Assembly: GCA_015055605.1 (NCBI GenBank)
Contig: SVHV01000003.1
Location: forward strand, 41,499 to 105,498
Length of the DNA stretch: 64,000 nucleotides
Source: Clostridiales bacterium
GTDB taxonomy: Bacteria; Bacillota; Clostridia; Christensenellales; UBA1242
Direction: 5' to 3'
In this document: piece after piece, positions 1 through 8,700 of the stretch
How the letters are laid out: each line of letters begins with the position of its first letter
Position numbering within the stretch: the first letter of the stretch is position 1
Notes under the pieces: model-generated
The model's input: the letters and a program-made list of their open reading frames with translations, nothing else
Told to the model about the DNA's origin: nothing
Database searches by the model: none
Program-made: the position numbers and the translations under genes

Positions 1-442
1 CGATAACAACACACTAGAAGAATTCTCTAAGAAGTGTGGTAATATATCTGTTGAAACAGAAACAACATCTATAAACAAGTCTGCAGACAAAGACAAAGAG
101 AGTGGCGCTTCTAAATCTATAAATGTACAATTAGATACTAGACCACTTATCTATCCAAATGAGCTTGCAGCACTTAAGCCAAATAGTGGTGAATGTATTA
201 TTACAATACTTCAGAGAAACCCTATCAGGTCAATCTTTACTCCTAGTTATAAATGTGCTGTATATGATATGGAAAAAGCCCCACCAGATAACACATTACC
301 ACAACAATTAGATGAACAAGCATTATATTATGATATTAGAATTAGAAACCAAAAAGTCCTAAAGAAACAAGCACCTCCTCCTGGAGCACCTGGTGGTGGT
401 GCTGGACAACCTGCTGGTGGTGGAAACCCATTCTTCTTCTAA
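1..442 (+). CDS. C-terminus of possible VirD4/TraG-like type IV coupling protein (partial)
   Basis: An open frame runs in from the left edge (codons from base 2) to TAA at 440-442, about 146 residues. A hydrophilic stretch is followed by RPLIYPNELAALKP, then CIITILQRNPIRS and FTPSYK. The order 'RPL-x-P-x-E-x-x-x-L ... hydrophobic strand ... P-x-R/K ... Y' resembles the end of VirD4/TraG/TraD coupling ATPases, which pump DNA or protein substrates into type IV secretion channels. The tail is Pro/Gly-rich and ends NPFFF, as an unstructured C-terminus. The ATPase core would lie left of the window, so the call is tentative. A terminator hairpin follows 17 bases after the stop. Confidence 0.5.
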   Translation, partial: DNNTLEEFSKKCGNISVETETTSINKSADKDKESGASKSINVQLDTRPLIYPNELAALKPNSGECIITILQRNPIRSIFTPSYKCAVYDMEKAPPDNTLPQQLDEQALYYDIRIRNQKVLKKQAPPPGAPGGGAGQPAGGGNPFFF

Positions 443-458
443 AACTCAATATAAAACA

Positions 459-497
459 AAAAAGAGTAGACATCAAAATCTACTCTTTTTCTTTTTT
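459..497. terminator. Bidirectional intrinsic terminator
   Basis: An 11-bp stem (460-470 with 479-489), 8-base loop, A-run before and T-run after. It lies between two converging genes, so it can serve both the partial gene on the left and tmk on the minus strand. Confidence 0.85.
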
Positions 498-506
498 ATC
501 TATATA

Positions 507-1193
507 TTATTTATCCATTTTAACTTTTAAATCTGCAATAACGGCATCAAAGATATCTGCATGTATACTATCAATGGTTCTAAGCCCATCACCCTCTACA
601 CAAGGAATAGTTGTCCAACCGTATTTCTCTGCAACATACTTACCAGACTCATAACTTCTCTGTAAATGCTCTGGATTTAGCTCATGAATATCTTTTGCCT
701 TACCATTTTTCTGTTCTTCTCTAGCAGATGCAATTTTGAAACTAATCTCAACTGGCACATCTAAGAAAACAACCCTATCAGGTCTAGGAAGTTTAAGAGT
801 TCCAAACTCTAGAGCATCAAGCCACTCTAAGAATTTATCAACCTCTACCCTATCTCTAATCTTACCTGCTTGATGTAACATATTAGAAGAAACATATCTA
901 TCGAATAGTATTACACCACCATTCTCATAAAAGCCTTTTAAATCTTTATAATATGTACATAGTCTATCTACTGCATATAGAGAACTAGCCTGATACGCAT
1001 CTAAAGACATATCACTAGAGCCTAATTCCCCACCTAAATACATTTTTACCGGACCAGAAGATGCTGAGTCGTAAGCAGGGAAGCTCTGCCTCATAACATT
1101 ATATCCCAGTCCCACTAATCTTTCATACAGTTTAGTAGTTTGTGTCTGTTTTCCACAACCATCTGTGCCTTCTATTACTATTATATAACCCAT
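507..1193 (-). CDS. tmk: Thymidylate kinase (dTMP kinase)
   Basis: Phosphorylates dTMP to dTDP with ATP in the cytoplasm, for DNA precursor synthesis. The N-terminus carries a Walker A P-loop (EGTDGCGKQTQ, residues 8-18). A DRY motif (FDRYVSSN, about residue 97) and an YAVDR segment correspond to the nucleotide-monophosphate binding region of the TMK family. At 228 residues it is slightly longer than the common ~210-residue form. It lies immediately downstream of the Ca2+ ATPase on the same strand, but a hairpin separates the two, so it is probably transcribed partly on its own. ATG start chosen because the P-loop begins at once after it. Confidence 0.9.
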   Translation of the reverse strand: MGYIIVIEGTDGCGKQTQTTKLYERLVGLGYNVMRQSFPAYDSASSGPVKMYLGGELGSSDMSLDAYQASSLYAVDRLCTYYKDLKGFYENGGVILFDRYVSSNMLHQAGKIRDRVEVDKFLEWLDALEFGTLKLPRPDRVVFLDVPVEISFKIASAREEQKNGKAKDIHELNPEHLQRSYESGKYVAEKYGWTTIPCVEGDGLRTIDSIHADIFDAVIADLKVKMDK

Positions 1194-1213
1194 ATTTTCT
1201 CCATTACATAATG

Positions 1214-1244
1214 AAAGCCTAATATCTAAATAGTATTAGGCTTT
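1214..1244 (-). terminator. Hairpin between Ca2+ ATPase gene and tmk
   Basis: A perfect 11-bp stem (1214-1224 with 1234-1244) and 9-base loop, directly after the ATPase stop codon on the minus strand. The T-run is short, so termination is probably partial. Confidence 0.65.
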
Positions 1245-1251
1245 ACATATA

Positions 1252-3978
1252 TTATTTCTCAATTTTATTTTCTGTGATTTCTACTACATCAGTTTCTTCA
1301 ACTTGTGCTTTTTTCTTTCTAATATGATATTCAATAAATTTTTGAATCTCAACAATAGGAATAATAGCAAGAGCACAACCAACAGCAATAGCAAACTCTG
1401 CAAATGTTAATGCGGTTGTACCAAAGAATGACTGGAATGCAGGAATAAATGTAATAGCTGTCAAAGCAAATCCAGCTAGAACAGCTAAATTCATTTTACC
1501 ATTTTTAAATGGATTACTTGCAAATAATGAATGGGTCTGAGACCTAGTATTATATGCATGGAACAATTGAATGCAAGCAAGAGTTAAGAATGCCATTGTC
1601 ATAGCAACTGAGTGATTCATAACTCCATCTGGTAGAATATATCCACCAATACAGAAAGATAACATTGTAAGAATTGTTTGGAAGCAACCTTGAATAACTA
1701 TATCAGAACCAGTTTTACCAGCGAATAGAGATGAACCAGACTTTCTAGGAGGTTGATTCATAATGTCTTTTTCTACTTCTTCGACACCCAGTGCAAGAGC
1801 TGGCAATGAGTCTGTAACAAGGTTAATCCATAGTATCATTACAGCACTTAAGAATTCTACTCTTAAGAAAATAGTAGCGATAAATAAACATAATACTTCT
1901 GCAATATTAGCAGATAGTAGATACTGAACTGCTTTTTTGATATTAGAGTATACTTTTCTACCCTCTTCAACTGCAGCAATAATTGTAGCAAAGTTGTCAT
2001 CTGCTAGAACTATATCTGCTGCCCCCTTACTAACATCAGTACCAGTAATACCCATGCCTATACCGATATCGGCAGTCTTGATAGATGGAGCATCATTAAC
2101 ACCATCACCTGTCATAGCAACAATGATATTAAATTTCTTGTATGCATTAACAATTCTAACTTTGTTTTCAGGACTAACTCTAGCAAAAACCTTATAATGT
2201 CTAAGGTCTTTTAAGAATTGCTCCTCAGATATTTTATCTAATTCTGCACCTGTTATTGCCTTATCGCCTTTTTGATAAATACCGATTTGTTTAGCAATAG
2301 CAACAGCAGTATCTAAGTGGTCACCAGTAATCATAATAGCTGTCATACCAGCTTTCTTACAAGTATCAACAGCGTCTTGAACTTCTGCTCTAGGAGGGTC
2401 AATCATACCAACAAGTCCCACAAACACAAGTTCTTCTTCTAATTTATCATGTACATTTAGTTTAGTGGTTTTGTATGCTAGAGCTAGAACTCTAAGTGCG
2501 TCTTTACACATTTCAGAATTTGCTTTATGTATACCTGCTAAATCTTCTTCAGTGATTTTTCTTTCTTTCTCACCATCTAAGATTTTTACACATCTACTAA
2601 CTAGCATATCTACTGCACCTTTTGTATAAGAAATCTTATTTCCCTCGGCGTCTTCATGAACAGTAGTCATAAGTTTTCTCTTACTATCAAAAGGAACTTC
2701 ATCAATTCTAATATGTTGTTTCTTTAGATTTCTAGCAGACAAATGAATGGTTTTTGCATAAGCTACTAGTGCAGTCTCGGTTGGGTCTCCTACTAGTTTT
2801 CCCTCAGAACCCTCTTGAGTGTCATTACAAAGAACCAAACCCTCTACTAGAACCTTTTCTGCGTGTCCGGTAGGTTTACTTTCTTTATAGAATACCCCCT
2901 CAGTTGGAGTATAGAATTTCTTAACTGTCATCTGGTTAAGTGTTAGGGTACCAGTTTTGTCTGAACAAATAACTTCACAACAACCCAAGGTTTCTACTGC
3001 TGGTAGATTTTTTACAATAGCTTTTCTCTCGCTCATTCTCTTAACACCTATAGCAAGAACTATTGTAACAACAGCAGGTAGTCCCTCTGGAATAGCCGCA
3101 ACTGCTATAGCTACTGCTACCATAAAGTTATCTATAACTGCCTCTAGCACTGTTTGACTAGGGTCTCTATTAATAAATCCAGCAATAAAGATAATAGCTG
3201 CAATTGCTAAAACTACAATAGATAAGAATTTAGCAGTTTTTGCAAGTTGTTGAGATAGTGGAGTTTCGTTTTTCTCTTGAGTTGTAAGCATACCAGCTAT
3301 TTTACCAACCTCAGTATCCATACCTACAGCAACAACGATACCACTACCTCTACCATAAGTTACAACACCTGTACTATAAGCCATAGTTTTTCTGTCGCCT
3401 AATGGAGTTTTGTCCTCAAGTACAGCTGTACAGTCCTTCTCTGCAGGAACACTCTCACCTGTGAGTGTTGCCTCTTCTATTTTTAAAGAATTAGAAGAAA
3501 CTAATCTAATGTCTGCAGGAACCACATCACCAGCTTCTAGAACAACTAGGTCACCAATAACAAGGTCCTCACATTTAATTTTCATTACCTCACCATCTCT
3601 CATAACCTTAGCAAAAGGTTTATTCATTTTGGTAAGTTCTTTCATAGCCTGATCGGCTTTCGATTCTTGCACTGTACCCATTACAGCATTCAAGATAACA
3701 ATGAGTAGGATAATTCCTGAATCAATAAGCTCCGTGTAATGCCCTTGTACAATAGCAAGTAAAGCAGATATACCAGCAGCAACCAAAAGCACGATAATCA
3801 TCAAATCTTTCATCTGAGAGAAGAATCTCTGCATCCATGTCTTTGGTTTTGCTTCTGCCAAAGCATTTTTACCATTTCTAGCAAGTCTTTCAGTGGCTTC
3901 TTTAACAGTTAAGCCTTGCTCTGTGGTATTAAACTTTTTGTAAATATCATCTAGTTTAATATTATAATCCTGTTTCAA
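1252..3978 (-). CDS. Calcium-transporting P-type ATPase (type II)
   Basis: Uses ATP to pump a divalent cation, most likely Ca2+, out of the cytoplasm. Motifs in order: N-terminal cation-ATPase domain (about 1-70), actuator-loop TGES (173-176), PEGLP in transmembrane helix 4 (297-301), phosphorylation site DKTGTLT with catalytic Asp340, and the hinge GDGVNDAP. Helix 6 contains NLVTDSLPALALG; the Asn and Asp there are ion ligands of the SERCA/PMR1 group. Length of 908 is normal for bacterial LMCA1-like pumps. The C-terminus is Lys/Glu-rich. Preceded by a ribosome binding site and a 170-base divergent promoter region shared with nrdG. Confidence 0.92.
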   Translation of the reverse strand: MKQDYNIKLDDIYKKFNTTEQGLTVKEATERLARNGKNALAEAKPKTWMQRFFSQMKDLMIIVLLVAAGISALLAIVQGHYTELIDSGIILLIVILNAVMGTVQESKADQAMKELTKMNKPFAKVMRDGEVMKIKCEDLVIGDLVVLEAGDVVPADIRLVSSNSLKIEEATLTGESVPAEKDCTAVLEDKTPLGDRKTMAYSTGVVTYGRGSGIVVAVGMDTEVGKIAGMLTTQEKNETPLSQQLAKTAKFLSIVVLAIAAIIFIAGFINRDPSQTVLEAVIDNFMVAVAIAVAAIPEGLPAVVTIVLAIGVKRMSERKAIVKNLPAVETLGCCEVICSDKTGTLTLNQMTVKKFYTPTEGVFYKESKPTGHAEKVLVEGLVLCNDTQEGSEGKLVGDPTETALVAYAKTIHLSARNLKKQHIRIDEVPFDSKRKLMTTVHEDAEGNKISYTKGAVDMLVSRCVKILDGEKERKITEEDLAGIHKANSEMCKDALRVLALAYKTTKLNVHDKLEEELVFVGLVGMIDPPRAEVQDAVDTCKKAGMTAIMITGDHLDTAVAIAKQIGIYQKGDKAITGAELDKISEEQFLKDLRHYKVFARVSPENKVRIVNAYKKFNIIVAMTGDGVNDAPSIKTADIGIGMGITGTDVSKGAADIVLADDNFATIIAAVEEGRKVYSNIKKAVQYLLSANIAEVLCLFIATIFLRVEFLSAVMILWINLVTDSLPALALGVEEVEKDIMNQPPRKSGSSLFAGKTGSDIVIQGCFQTILTMLSFCIGGYILPDGVMNHSVAMTMAFLTLACIQLFHAYNTRSQTHSLFASNPFKNGKMNLAVLAGFALTAITFIPAFQSFFGTTALTFAEFAIAVGCALAIIPIVEIQKFIEYHIRKKKAQVEETDVVEITENKIEK

Positions 3979-4115
3979 TTTTTTGCTCCTTTATTTTTTG
4001 TACTCTTGTAGTATATCAAATCCTAAAATTTTTGTGAAACGAAAAAAACTAGTTTACACATATTATATATGAAATTATATTTCATAAGAATATTATATAT
4101 AGGTATCTTTATAAA

Positions 4116-4144
4116 GTGACAAACTACTACCATTTTGGTATAAT
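4116..4144 (+). promoter_or_regulatory. Promoter of nrdG, predicting a leaderless mRNA
   Basis: -35 GTGACA (4116-4121), 17-base spacer, -10 TATAAT (4139-4144). The -10 ends six bases before the ATG at 4151, so the expected transcription start coincides with the start codon. No Shine-Dalgarno sequence lies upstream. Confidence 0.7.
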
Positions 4145-4150
4145 CACTAT

Positions 4151-4840
4151 ATGAGAATATCAGGATTTCAAAAATTATCATTAGTAGATTATGACGGACA
4201 CATAGCCTGTACTGTGTTTACACCAGGCTGTAATTTTGCATGTCCATTCTGCCACAATTCAGGATTAGTAACACACATCAACGAAAACGACTTTATATCC
4301 AAAGAAGAAGTCTTTGCTCATCTAAAAAAGAGAGAGGGTATCATTGATGCCATTGTAATATCAGGAGGAGAACCAACACTACAGCCCGACCTTGTTGATT
4401 TCATCAAGGAACTCAAGCAATACAAAGTTCTAATCAAATTAGACACTAACGGAACAAACCTACCAGTCGTAAAAGAACTAGTCGAAAACAATCTGATAGA
4501 TTATATTGCTATGGATATAAAGAACTCTATGCAAAAATACTCTACAACTATTGCAAGAGATATAGAAGCAGACCAAATATTAGACACCATTAAATACATC
4601 ATGTCATCTGGCATTGACTATGAGTTCCGAACAACCTTAGTCAAAAACTTCCACACTAGAGAAGATATAGAAAGCATATCAACTATGCTAAAAGGAGCAA
4701 AAAAATACTGCCTACAAAAATTCGTAGACAATGATAATTGCATAAGTTCTGGTCTATCTGAAATATCCAAAACCGAAGCAGAAGAACTACAAAAAATCGC
4801 TCAAAATCATATAGAAAAAACCATACTTAGAGGATATTAG
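4151..4840 (+). CDS. nrdG: Anaerobic ribonucleoside-triphosphate reductase activating protein (radical SAM)
   Basis: Generates the glycyl radical on NrdD by reductive cleavage of S-adenosylmethionine. The radical-SAM motif is CNFACPFC (Cys27, Cys31, Cys34), which ligates a 4Fe-4S cluster; ISGGEPTLQ (about 77-85) is the SAM-binding GGEP segment. At 229 residues it is a longer variant than the ~155-residue enterobacterial NrdG. It faces nrdD-trxB tail to tail, with a shared terminator between. Its start is fixed by the need to include the cysteine motif: there is no Met between residue 1 and Cys27. The upstream promoter implies translation without a leader. Confidence 0.9.
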   Translation: MRISGFQKLSLVDYDGHIACTVFTPGCNFACPFCHNSGLVTHINENDFISKEEVFAHLKKREGIIDAIVISGGEPTLQPDLVDFIKELKQYKVLIKLDTNGTNLPVVKELVENNLIDYIAMDIKNSMQKYSTTIARDIEADQILDTIKYIMSSGIDYEFRTTLVKNFHTREDIESISTMLKGAKKYCLQKFVDNDNCISSGLSEISKTEAEELQKIAQNHIEKTILRGY

Positions 4841-4931
4841 AAGCACAATCAAAAAAATTGTGATTTAGACTAAATTATATAATCTGACAATATCTATATG
4901 CCTATTGTCAATACCACAACATATCAAAACA

Positions 4932-4964
4932 AAAAAGACTTGTATATAAAACAAGTCTTTTTAT
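4932..4964. terminator. Bidirectional terminator between nrdG and trxB
   Basis: A 12-bp perfect stem (4932-4943 with 4951-4962), 7-base loop, with A-run and T-run on the two sides. Confidence 0.85.
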
Positions 4965-4969
4965 TTACA

Positions 4970-5875
4970 TTATAAAGTATTGATATAATTACAAGCATTA
5001 GTTGCTGCAACTGCACCGTCACCTATCGCAGTAGTAACCTGTCTTACAGTCTTTCTTCTGCAATCTCCTGCAACAAAGAATCCTGGGGTCTTAGTAGCAG
5101 TAGTTTCGTCACAATCAAAGTATCCATCTTTGTCTAGATCAGCCAAATTTTCAAACTTCTTATTATCAGGAACTTGACCAATTGCAACAAATAAAGGTGT
5201 ATCTTCTATAACAAATGTAGTTTTATCTTCTCTCTCAAACTTAATACCTTTGAGCTCTTTTTCTCCTAACAATTCAACAGTTTTTGATTTTCTAGTAATA
5301 ACAATATTATCCCTCTTCTCTACAGCCTTTACAAGGTTATCATCACCAAAGAACTTATCAAACATAATAACTAGATTTACTTTACTACAAATATCACTGA
5401 GAAGTAGTGCATATTGCAAAGCTGTATTGCCATCACCGATAAGTGTTACCTCTTTACCTGCATAGAAAGGGCCATCACATATTGCACAATAGTAAACACC
5501 ATGTCCAATCAAATCTTCTTCGTTAGGAAGTCTTAGTTTTCTATGCTTAACACCAGTTGCAACAATAACCGCTAGTCCTTCATACTCACCAAACTCACCC
5601 TTTACTTTAAACACCCCATCTACCTTTTCTATAGACTCAATTTTATCAAATTCAAAATCAACACCCAAGGCAGATATTTGGTCAAATAAATCTTCACTGA
5701 GTTTTGCTCCTGATATTTGTTTAATAGTAGGATAATTCTCTACTTTTGGACTTTGAGCAATCTGTCCTCCAACAGACTCCCCCTCAATAAGCAAAACCTT
5801 CTTACCATTTCTTAAAGAATAGAGTGCCGAAGTCATACCCGACACTCCACCTCCGATTACAATTATATCGTACAT
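4970..5875 (-). CDS. trxB: Thioredoxin reductase (NADPH-dependent flavoprotein)
   Basis: Transfers electrons from NADPH through FAD to thioredoxin-like disulfide proteins. FAD-binding GGGVSG (8-13) and GGQI (36-39) are present, the redox-active pair is CAIC (Cys130, Cys133), and a second dinucleotide fold (GDGNTAL) follows. C-terminal GDCRR...T...GDGAVAA is the second FAD contact. At 301 residues it is full length. It starts three bases after the stop of nrdD, so the two are co-transcribed. Because NrdD here carries a fused glutaredoxin-like domain, TrxB is a natural candidate for the reductase feeding it (inference). Confidence 0.92.
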   Translation of the reverse strand: MYDIIVIGGGVSGMTSALYSLRNGKKVLLIEGESVGGQIAQSPKVENYPTIKQISGAKLSEDLFDQISALGVDFEFDKIESIEKVDGVFKVKGEFGEYEGLAVIVATGVKHRKLRLPNEEDLIGHGVYYCAICDGPFYAGKEVTLIGDGNTALQYALLLSDICSKVNLVIMFDKFFGDDNLVKAVEKRDNIVITRKSKTVELLGEKELKGIKFEREDKTTFVIEDTPLFVAIGQVPDNKKFENLADLDKDGYFDCDETTATKTPGFFVAGDCRRKTVRQVTTAIGDGAVAATNACNYINTL

Positions 5876-5878
5876 CTT

Positions 5879-8248
5879 TTATTTACTCTCTTCTATGTAT
5901 CTTCTAATCTCACTAGCATTATCAAAATATCTAATACCATCAGCAGTAGGAACTAATAATGTAGGAGCTTTTTTAACATTAAATTTGTTTGTTAGTTCAG
6001 AATTTTCTTCTGCATCTATAACGATATATTCTTTACCAGCCTTATCAAGTAGCATTTTTGCCATCTTGCAATTAGGACAAGTCTTTGTAGCAAATAATGT
6101 AATCTTATCTAATACTAAATCTGCAGTATTATTTTTTGCTTCACAATCTTCACAACATTTACCCTTGTTTAGTTTGCTGGTAGCAATATCGTAAGTTTTT
6201 CTTTCTTTAAACTCTTGTGATTTACCATCATTCCAGTTCTGAACTGGTCTATAGTAACCAGTAATTCTACTATAAACCTCAGTCTTTGCACCACACTCAG
6301 GACACTCATAATGCTCACCTGCAATATATCCATGAGTTCTACATACTGAATATGTAGGAGACATAGTATAGTATGGTAATTTATAATTCTCAGCAATCTT
6401 TCTAACTAAGTTCATTGTTGCCTTCCAATCTTCTAGTTTTTCACCTAAGAAAGCATGGAATACTGTACCAGAAGTATATAAAGTTTGAAGGTTATCTTGA
6501 ATATCAAGAGCCTCAAAAATATCACTAGTAAAGCCTACTGGCAAATGTGAACTATTTGTATAGTATGGAACATTATCATTTTGAGATGCAGTAATAATAT
6601 CTGGATATCTCTCTCTATCATGTTTAGCTAGTCTAAATGATGTACTCTCAGCAGGAGTAGCCTCTAAGTTGTACAAGTCACCATATTTCTCTTGATAATC
6701 ACTTAGTCTATTTCTCATGTGGTTAAGAACTTTAGCAGTAAAGTCTTGAGCCTCTTTATTTGTTAAGTCTTTTCCTAACCAAATAGCATTTAGACAAGCC
6801 TCATTCATACCAACTAGACCGATTGTGCTGAAGTGGTTATTAAAGGTTCCCAAATATCTCTTTGTATATGGATACAAACCAACCTCTAATAGTTTTGTAA
6901 TAACCTCTCTCTTTGTCTTAAGAGATCTGGCAGAAATATCCATCATCTTATCTAGTCTTTCAAAGAACTCATCTTCTGTCTTTGATAGATAAGCAATTCT
7001 AGGCATATTGATTGTTACAACACCTACACTACCAGTACTCTCACCAGAACCAAAGAATCCACCAGATTTCTTTCTAAGCTCTCTTAGATCTAGTCTTAGT
7101 CTACAACACATACTTCTAACATCACTAGGCTCCATATCAGAGTTAATATAGTTAGAGAAATATGGAGTACCATATTTTGTTGTCATCTCGAATAACAATT
7201 TATTATTCTCTGTTTCGCTCCAGTCAAAGTCTCTTGTGATTGAATATGTTGGGATAGGATACTGGAATCCTCTACCATTAGCATCACCCTCAATCATAAG
7301 CTCGATAAATGCTTTGTTTATCATAGCCATTTCTTTTTCACAGTCTTTGTACTTGAAGTCCATCTCTTTGCCACCAACAATGGCATTTAACTCGGCTAAG
7401 TCATTTGGAACAACCCAGTCAAGTGTAATATTGGTAAATGGAGCTTGTGTTCCCCATCTAGATGGAGTATTTACGCCATAAATAAAGCTCTGTATGCATT
7501 GTTTAACTTCTTTATAAGATAAATTATCTACCTTTACAAATGGAGCTAAGTATGTATCAAAAGATGAGAATGCTTGTGCTCCCGCCCATTCATTTTGCAT
7601 GATACCTAAGAAGTTTACCATCTGGTTACAAAGTGTAGACAAGTGACTAGCTGGTGTAGAAGTAATCTTACCTACAACACCACCTAAACCTTCTTGAATA
7701 AGTTGTTTAAGTGACCAACCAGCACAGTAACCAGTAAGCATAGACAAATCGTGGATATGAATATCGGCATTCTTGTGTGCTTGTTCGATTTCCTTATCGT
7801 AAACTTCACTTAACCAGTAGTTAGCTGTAATTGCACCAGAGTTACTAAGAATCAAACCACCTACAGAGTATGTAACAGTTGAGTTCTCTTTTACTCTCCA
7901 GTCTGCAAGGTTAAGATATTTATCAACAGTAGACTTGTAGTCCATAACTGTTTCATGAATATTTCTAACTTTCTCGTGGTCTTTTCTATATATAATGTAT
8001 GCTTTGGCAACATTTTCATAACCATTAGTCATAAGAACATTTTCTACAATGTCTTGAACGTCTTCAACAGAAGGGACTCTATCCTCAAATTTCTCAACTA
8101 GATTTAGCTCAGTAATCTTAGCCATCTTTTTACAATCTTTGATCTCTCCATCTCCTAGAGCAATCATTGCCTTTGCGATAGCATTCTCAATTTTGCCTAT
8201 ATCATAGTCTACTAATCTGCCGTCTCTTTTTCTAATTTTAGTAATCAT
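5879..8248 (-). CDS. nrdD: Anaerobic ribonucleoside-triphosphate reductase with fused C-terminal glutaredoxin-like domain
   Basis: Reduces ribonucleoside triphosphates to deoxy forms under anoxia. Order: ATP-cone regulatory domain (about 1-95), the ten-strand barrel with the active-site cysteines (MCCRLRLDL region), paired zinc-site cysteines (CRTHG ... CPECG), and the glycyl-radical loop RITGYYRPVQNWN with the radical glycine near residue 664. After a CCEDC cluster (about 698-702) an extra ~79-residue domain follows (711-789): beta strand, CPNC redox motif (Cys724, Cys727), the cis-Pro element KKAPTLL, and a terminal helix, i.e. a NrdH/glutaredoxin-like fold. Strong ribosome binding site AAGGAGA. 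Class III enzymes using thioredoxin-type donors instead of formate are known; here the donor appears built in. Confidence 0.93.
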   Translation of the reverse strand: MITKIRKRDGRLVDYDIGKIENAIAKAMIALGDGEIKDCKKMAKITELNLVEKFEDRVPSVEDVQDIVENVLMTNGYENVAKAYIIYRKDHEKVRNIHETVMDYKSTVDKYLNLADWRVKENSTVTYSVGGLILSNSGAITANYWLSEVYDKEIEQAHKNADIHIHDLSMLTGYCAGWSLKQLIQEGLGGVVGKITSTPASHLSTLCNQMVNFLGIMQNEWAGAQAFSSFDTYLAPFVKVDNLSYKEVKQCIQSFIYGVNTPSRWGTQAPFTNITLDWVVPNDLAELNAIVGGKEMDFKYKDCEKEMAMINKAFIELMIEGDANGRGFQYPIPTYSITRDFDWSETENNKLLFEMTTKYGTPYFSNYINSDMEPSDVRSMCCRLRLDLRELRKKSGGFFGSGESTGSVGVVTINMPRIAYLSKTEDEFFERLDKMMDISARSLKTKREVITKLLEVGLYPYTKRYLGTFNNHFSTIGLVGMNEACLNAIWLGKDLTNKEAQDFTAKVLNHMRNRLSDYQEKYGDLYNLEATPAESTSFRLAKHDRERYPDIITASQNDNVPYYTNSSHLPVGFTSDIFEALDIQDNLQTLYTSGTVFHAFLGEKLEDWKATMNLVRKIAENYKLPYYTMSPTYSVCRTHGYIAGEHYECPECGAKTEVYSRITGYYRPVQNWNDGKSQEFKERKTYDIATSKLNKGKCCEDCEAKNNTADLVLDKITLFATKTCPNCKMAKMLLDKAGKEYIVIDAEENSELTNKFNVKKAPTLLVPTADGIRYFDNASEIRRYIEESK

Positions 8249-8267
8249 TTCTTTAAAATCTCCTTAT

Positions 8268-8283
8268 CACTATATATTGTATT
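8268..8283. promoter_or_regulatory. NrdR-like box 2 (near nrdD start)
   Basis: CACTATATATTGTA matches the consensus at 13 of 14 positions. It lies 65 bases (about six helical turns) from box 1 on the transcribed side, adjacent to the ribosome binding site. Paired, helically phased boxes are typical of NrdR targets. Confidence 0.65.
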
Positions 8284-8325
8284 TTTCCAAACAGCCAAAG
8301 CACATATCTTGTGGTTGTCTTCTAC

Positions 8326-8355
8326 ATCTTATCACTATATGTTGTGGTTAGTCAA
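8326..8355 (-). promoter_or_regulatory. nrdD-trxB promoter
   Basis: On the minus strand: -35 TTGACT (8350-8355), 18-base spacer, -10 TAAGAT (8326-8331). A NrdR-like box fills the spacer, the arrangement expected for repression by promoter occlusion. Confidence 0.6.
8333..8348. promoter_or_regulatory. NrdR-like box 1 (in promoter spacer)
   Basis: CACTATATGTTGTG matches the NrdR box consensus CACwATATATwGTG at 13 of 14 positions. NrdR is the ATP-cone repressor of ribonucleotide reductase operons. Confidence 0.65.
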
Positions 8356-8658
8356 ACAAAATGACCAATATTTAGCAGTTTAATTTTTTTATAAATTATT
8401 ATCAAATTTTTATATTAACGCCACTTTTCTCTTGACTTTTATTTTATCACTCAAAGGCACTATCACACATCTATATATGTTTCTGTCAAAAACCCTCACA
8501 ATATCGTCCCTAAAGTATCATTTGACTAGATTTGTTTCTCAAAATCACCAGCAAAACAATATTTTGACTATTCAAACAATACAAAATAATATTACTAAAT
8601 TCTCTAAATTTTACACCACAAAATATAGTGAAAATTAGTTATAAAAAAATAATCAAAT
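8356..8658. other. AT-rich non-coding stretch between nrdD promoter and glcK
   Basis: No credible gene. It contains one further NrdR-like sequence, CACAAAATATAGTG at 8617-8630 (one or two mismatches), too far from nrdD to be sure of, and several short T- and A-runs. A 68-codon plus-strand ORF here has no ribosome binding site and reads as low-complexity sequence. Confidence 0.5.
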
Positions 8659-8690
8659 AAAAAAGAGCAACTATATCTAGTTACCCTTTT
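8659..8690 (-). terminator. Terminator after glcK
   Basis: Minus-strand 9-bp stem with two G-U pairs (8665-8673 with 8678-8686), 4-base loop, followed by a run of six T. Confidence 0.7.
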
Positions 8691-8700
8691 CAATCATAAA

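Noticed and set aside
8301..8316. Third NrdR-like box between the two accepted ones
   Set aside because: It is at an attractive 32-33 bp spacing, but its half-sites are one base closer than the consensus, so the match is off register.
8432..8638. 68-codon plus-strand ORF in the nrdD-glcK gap
   Set aside because: No ribosome binding site; product is low-complexity from AT-rich sequence.
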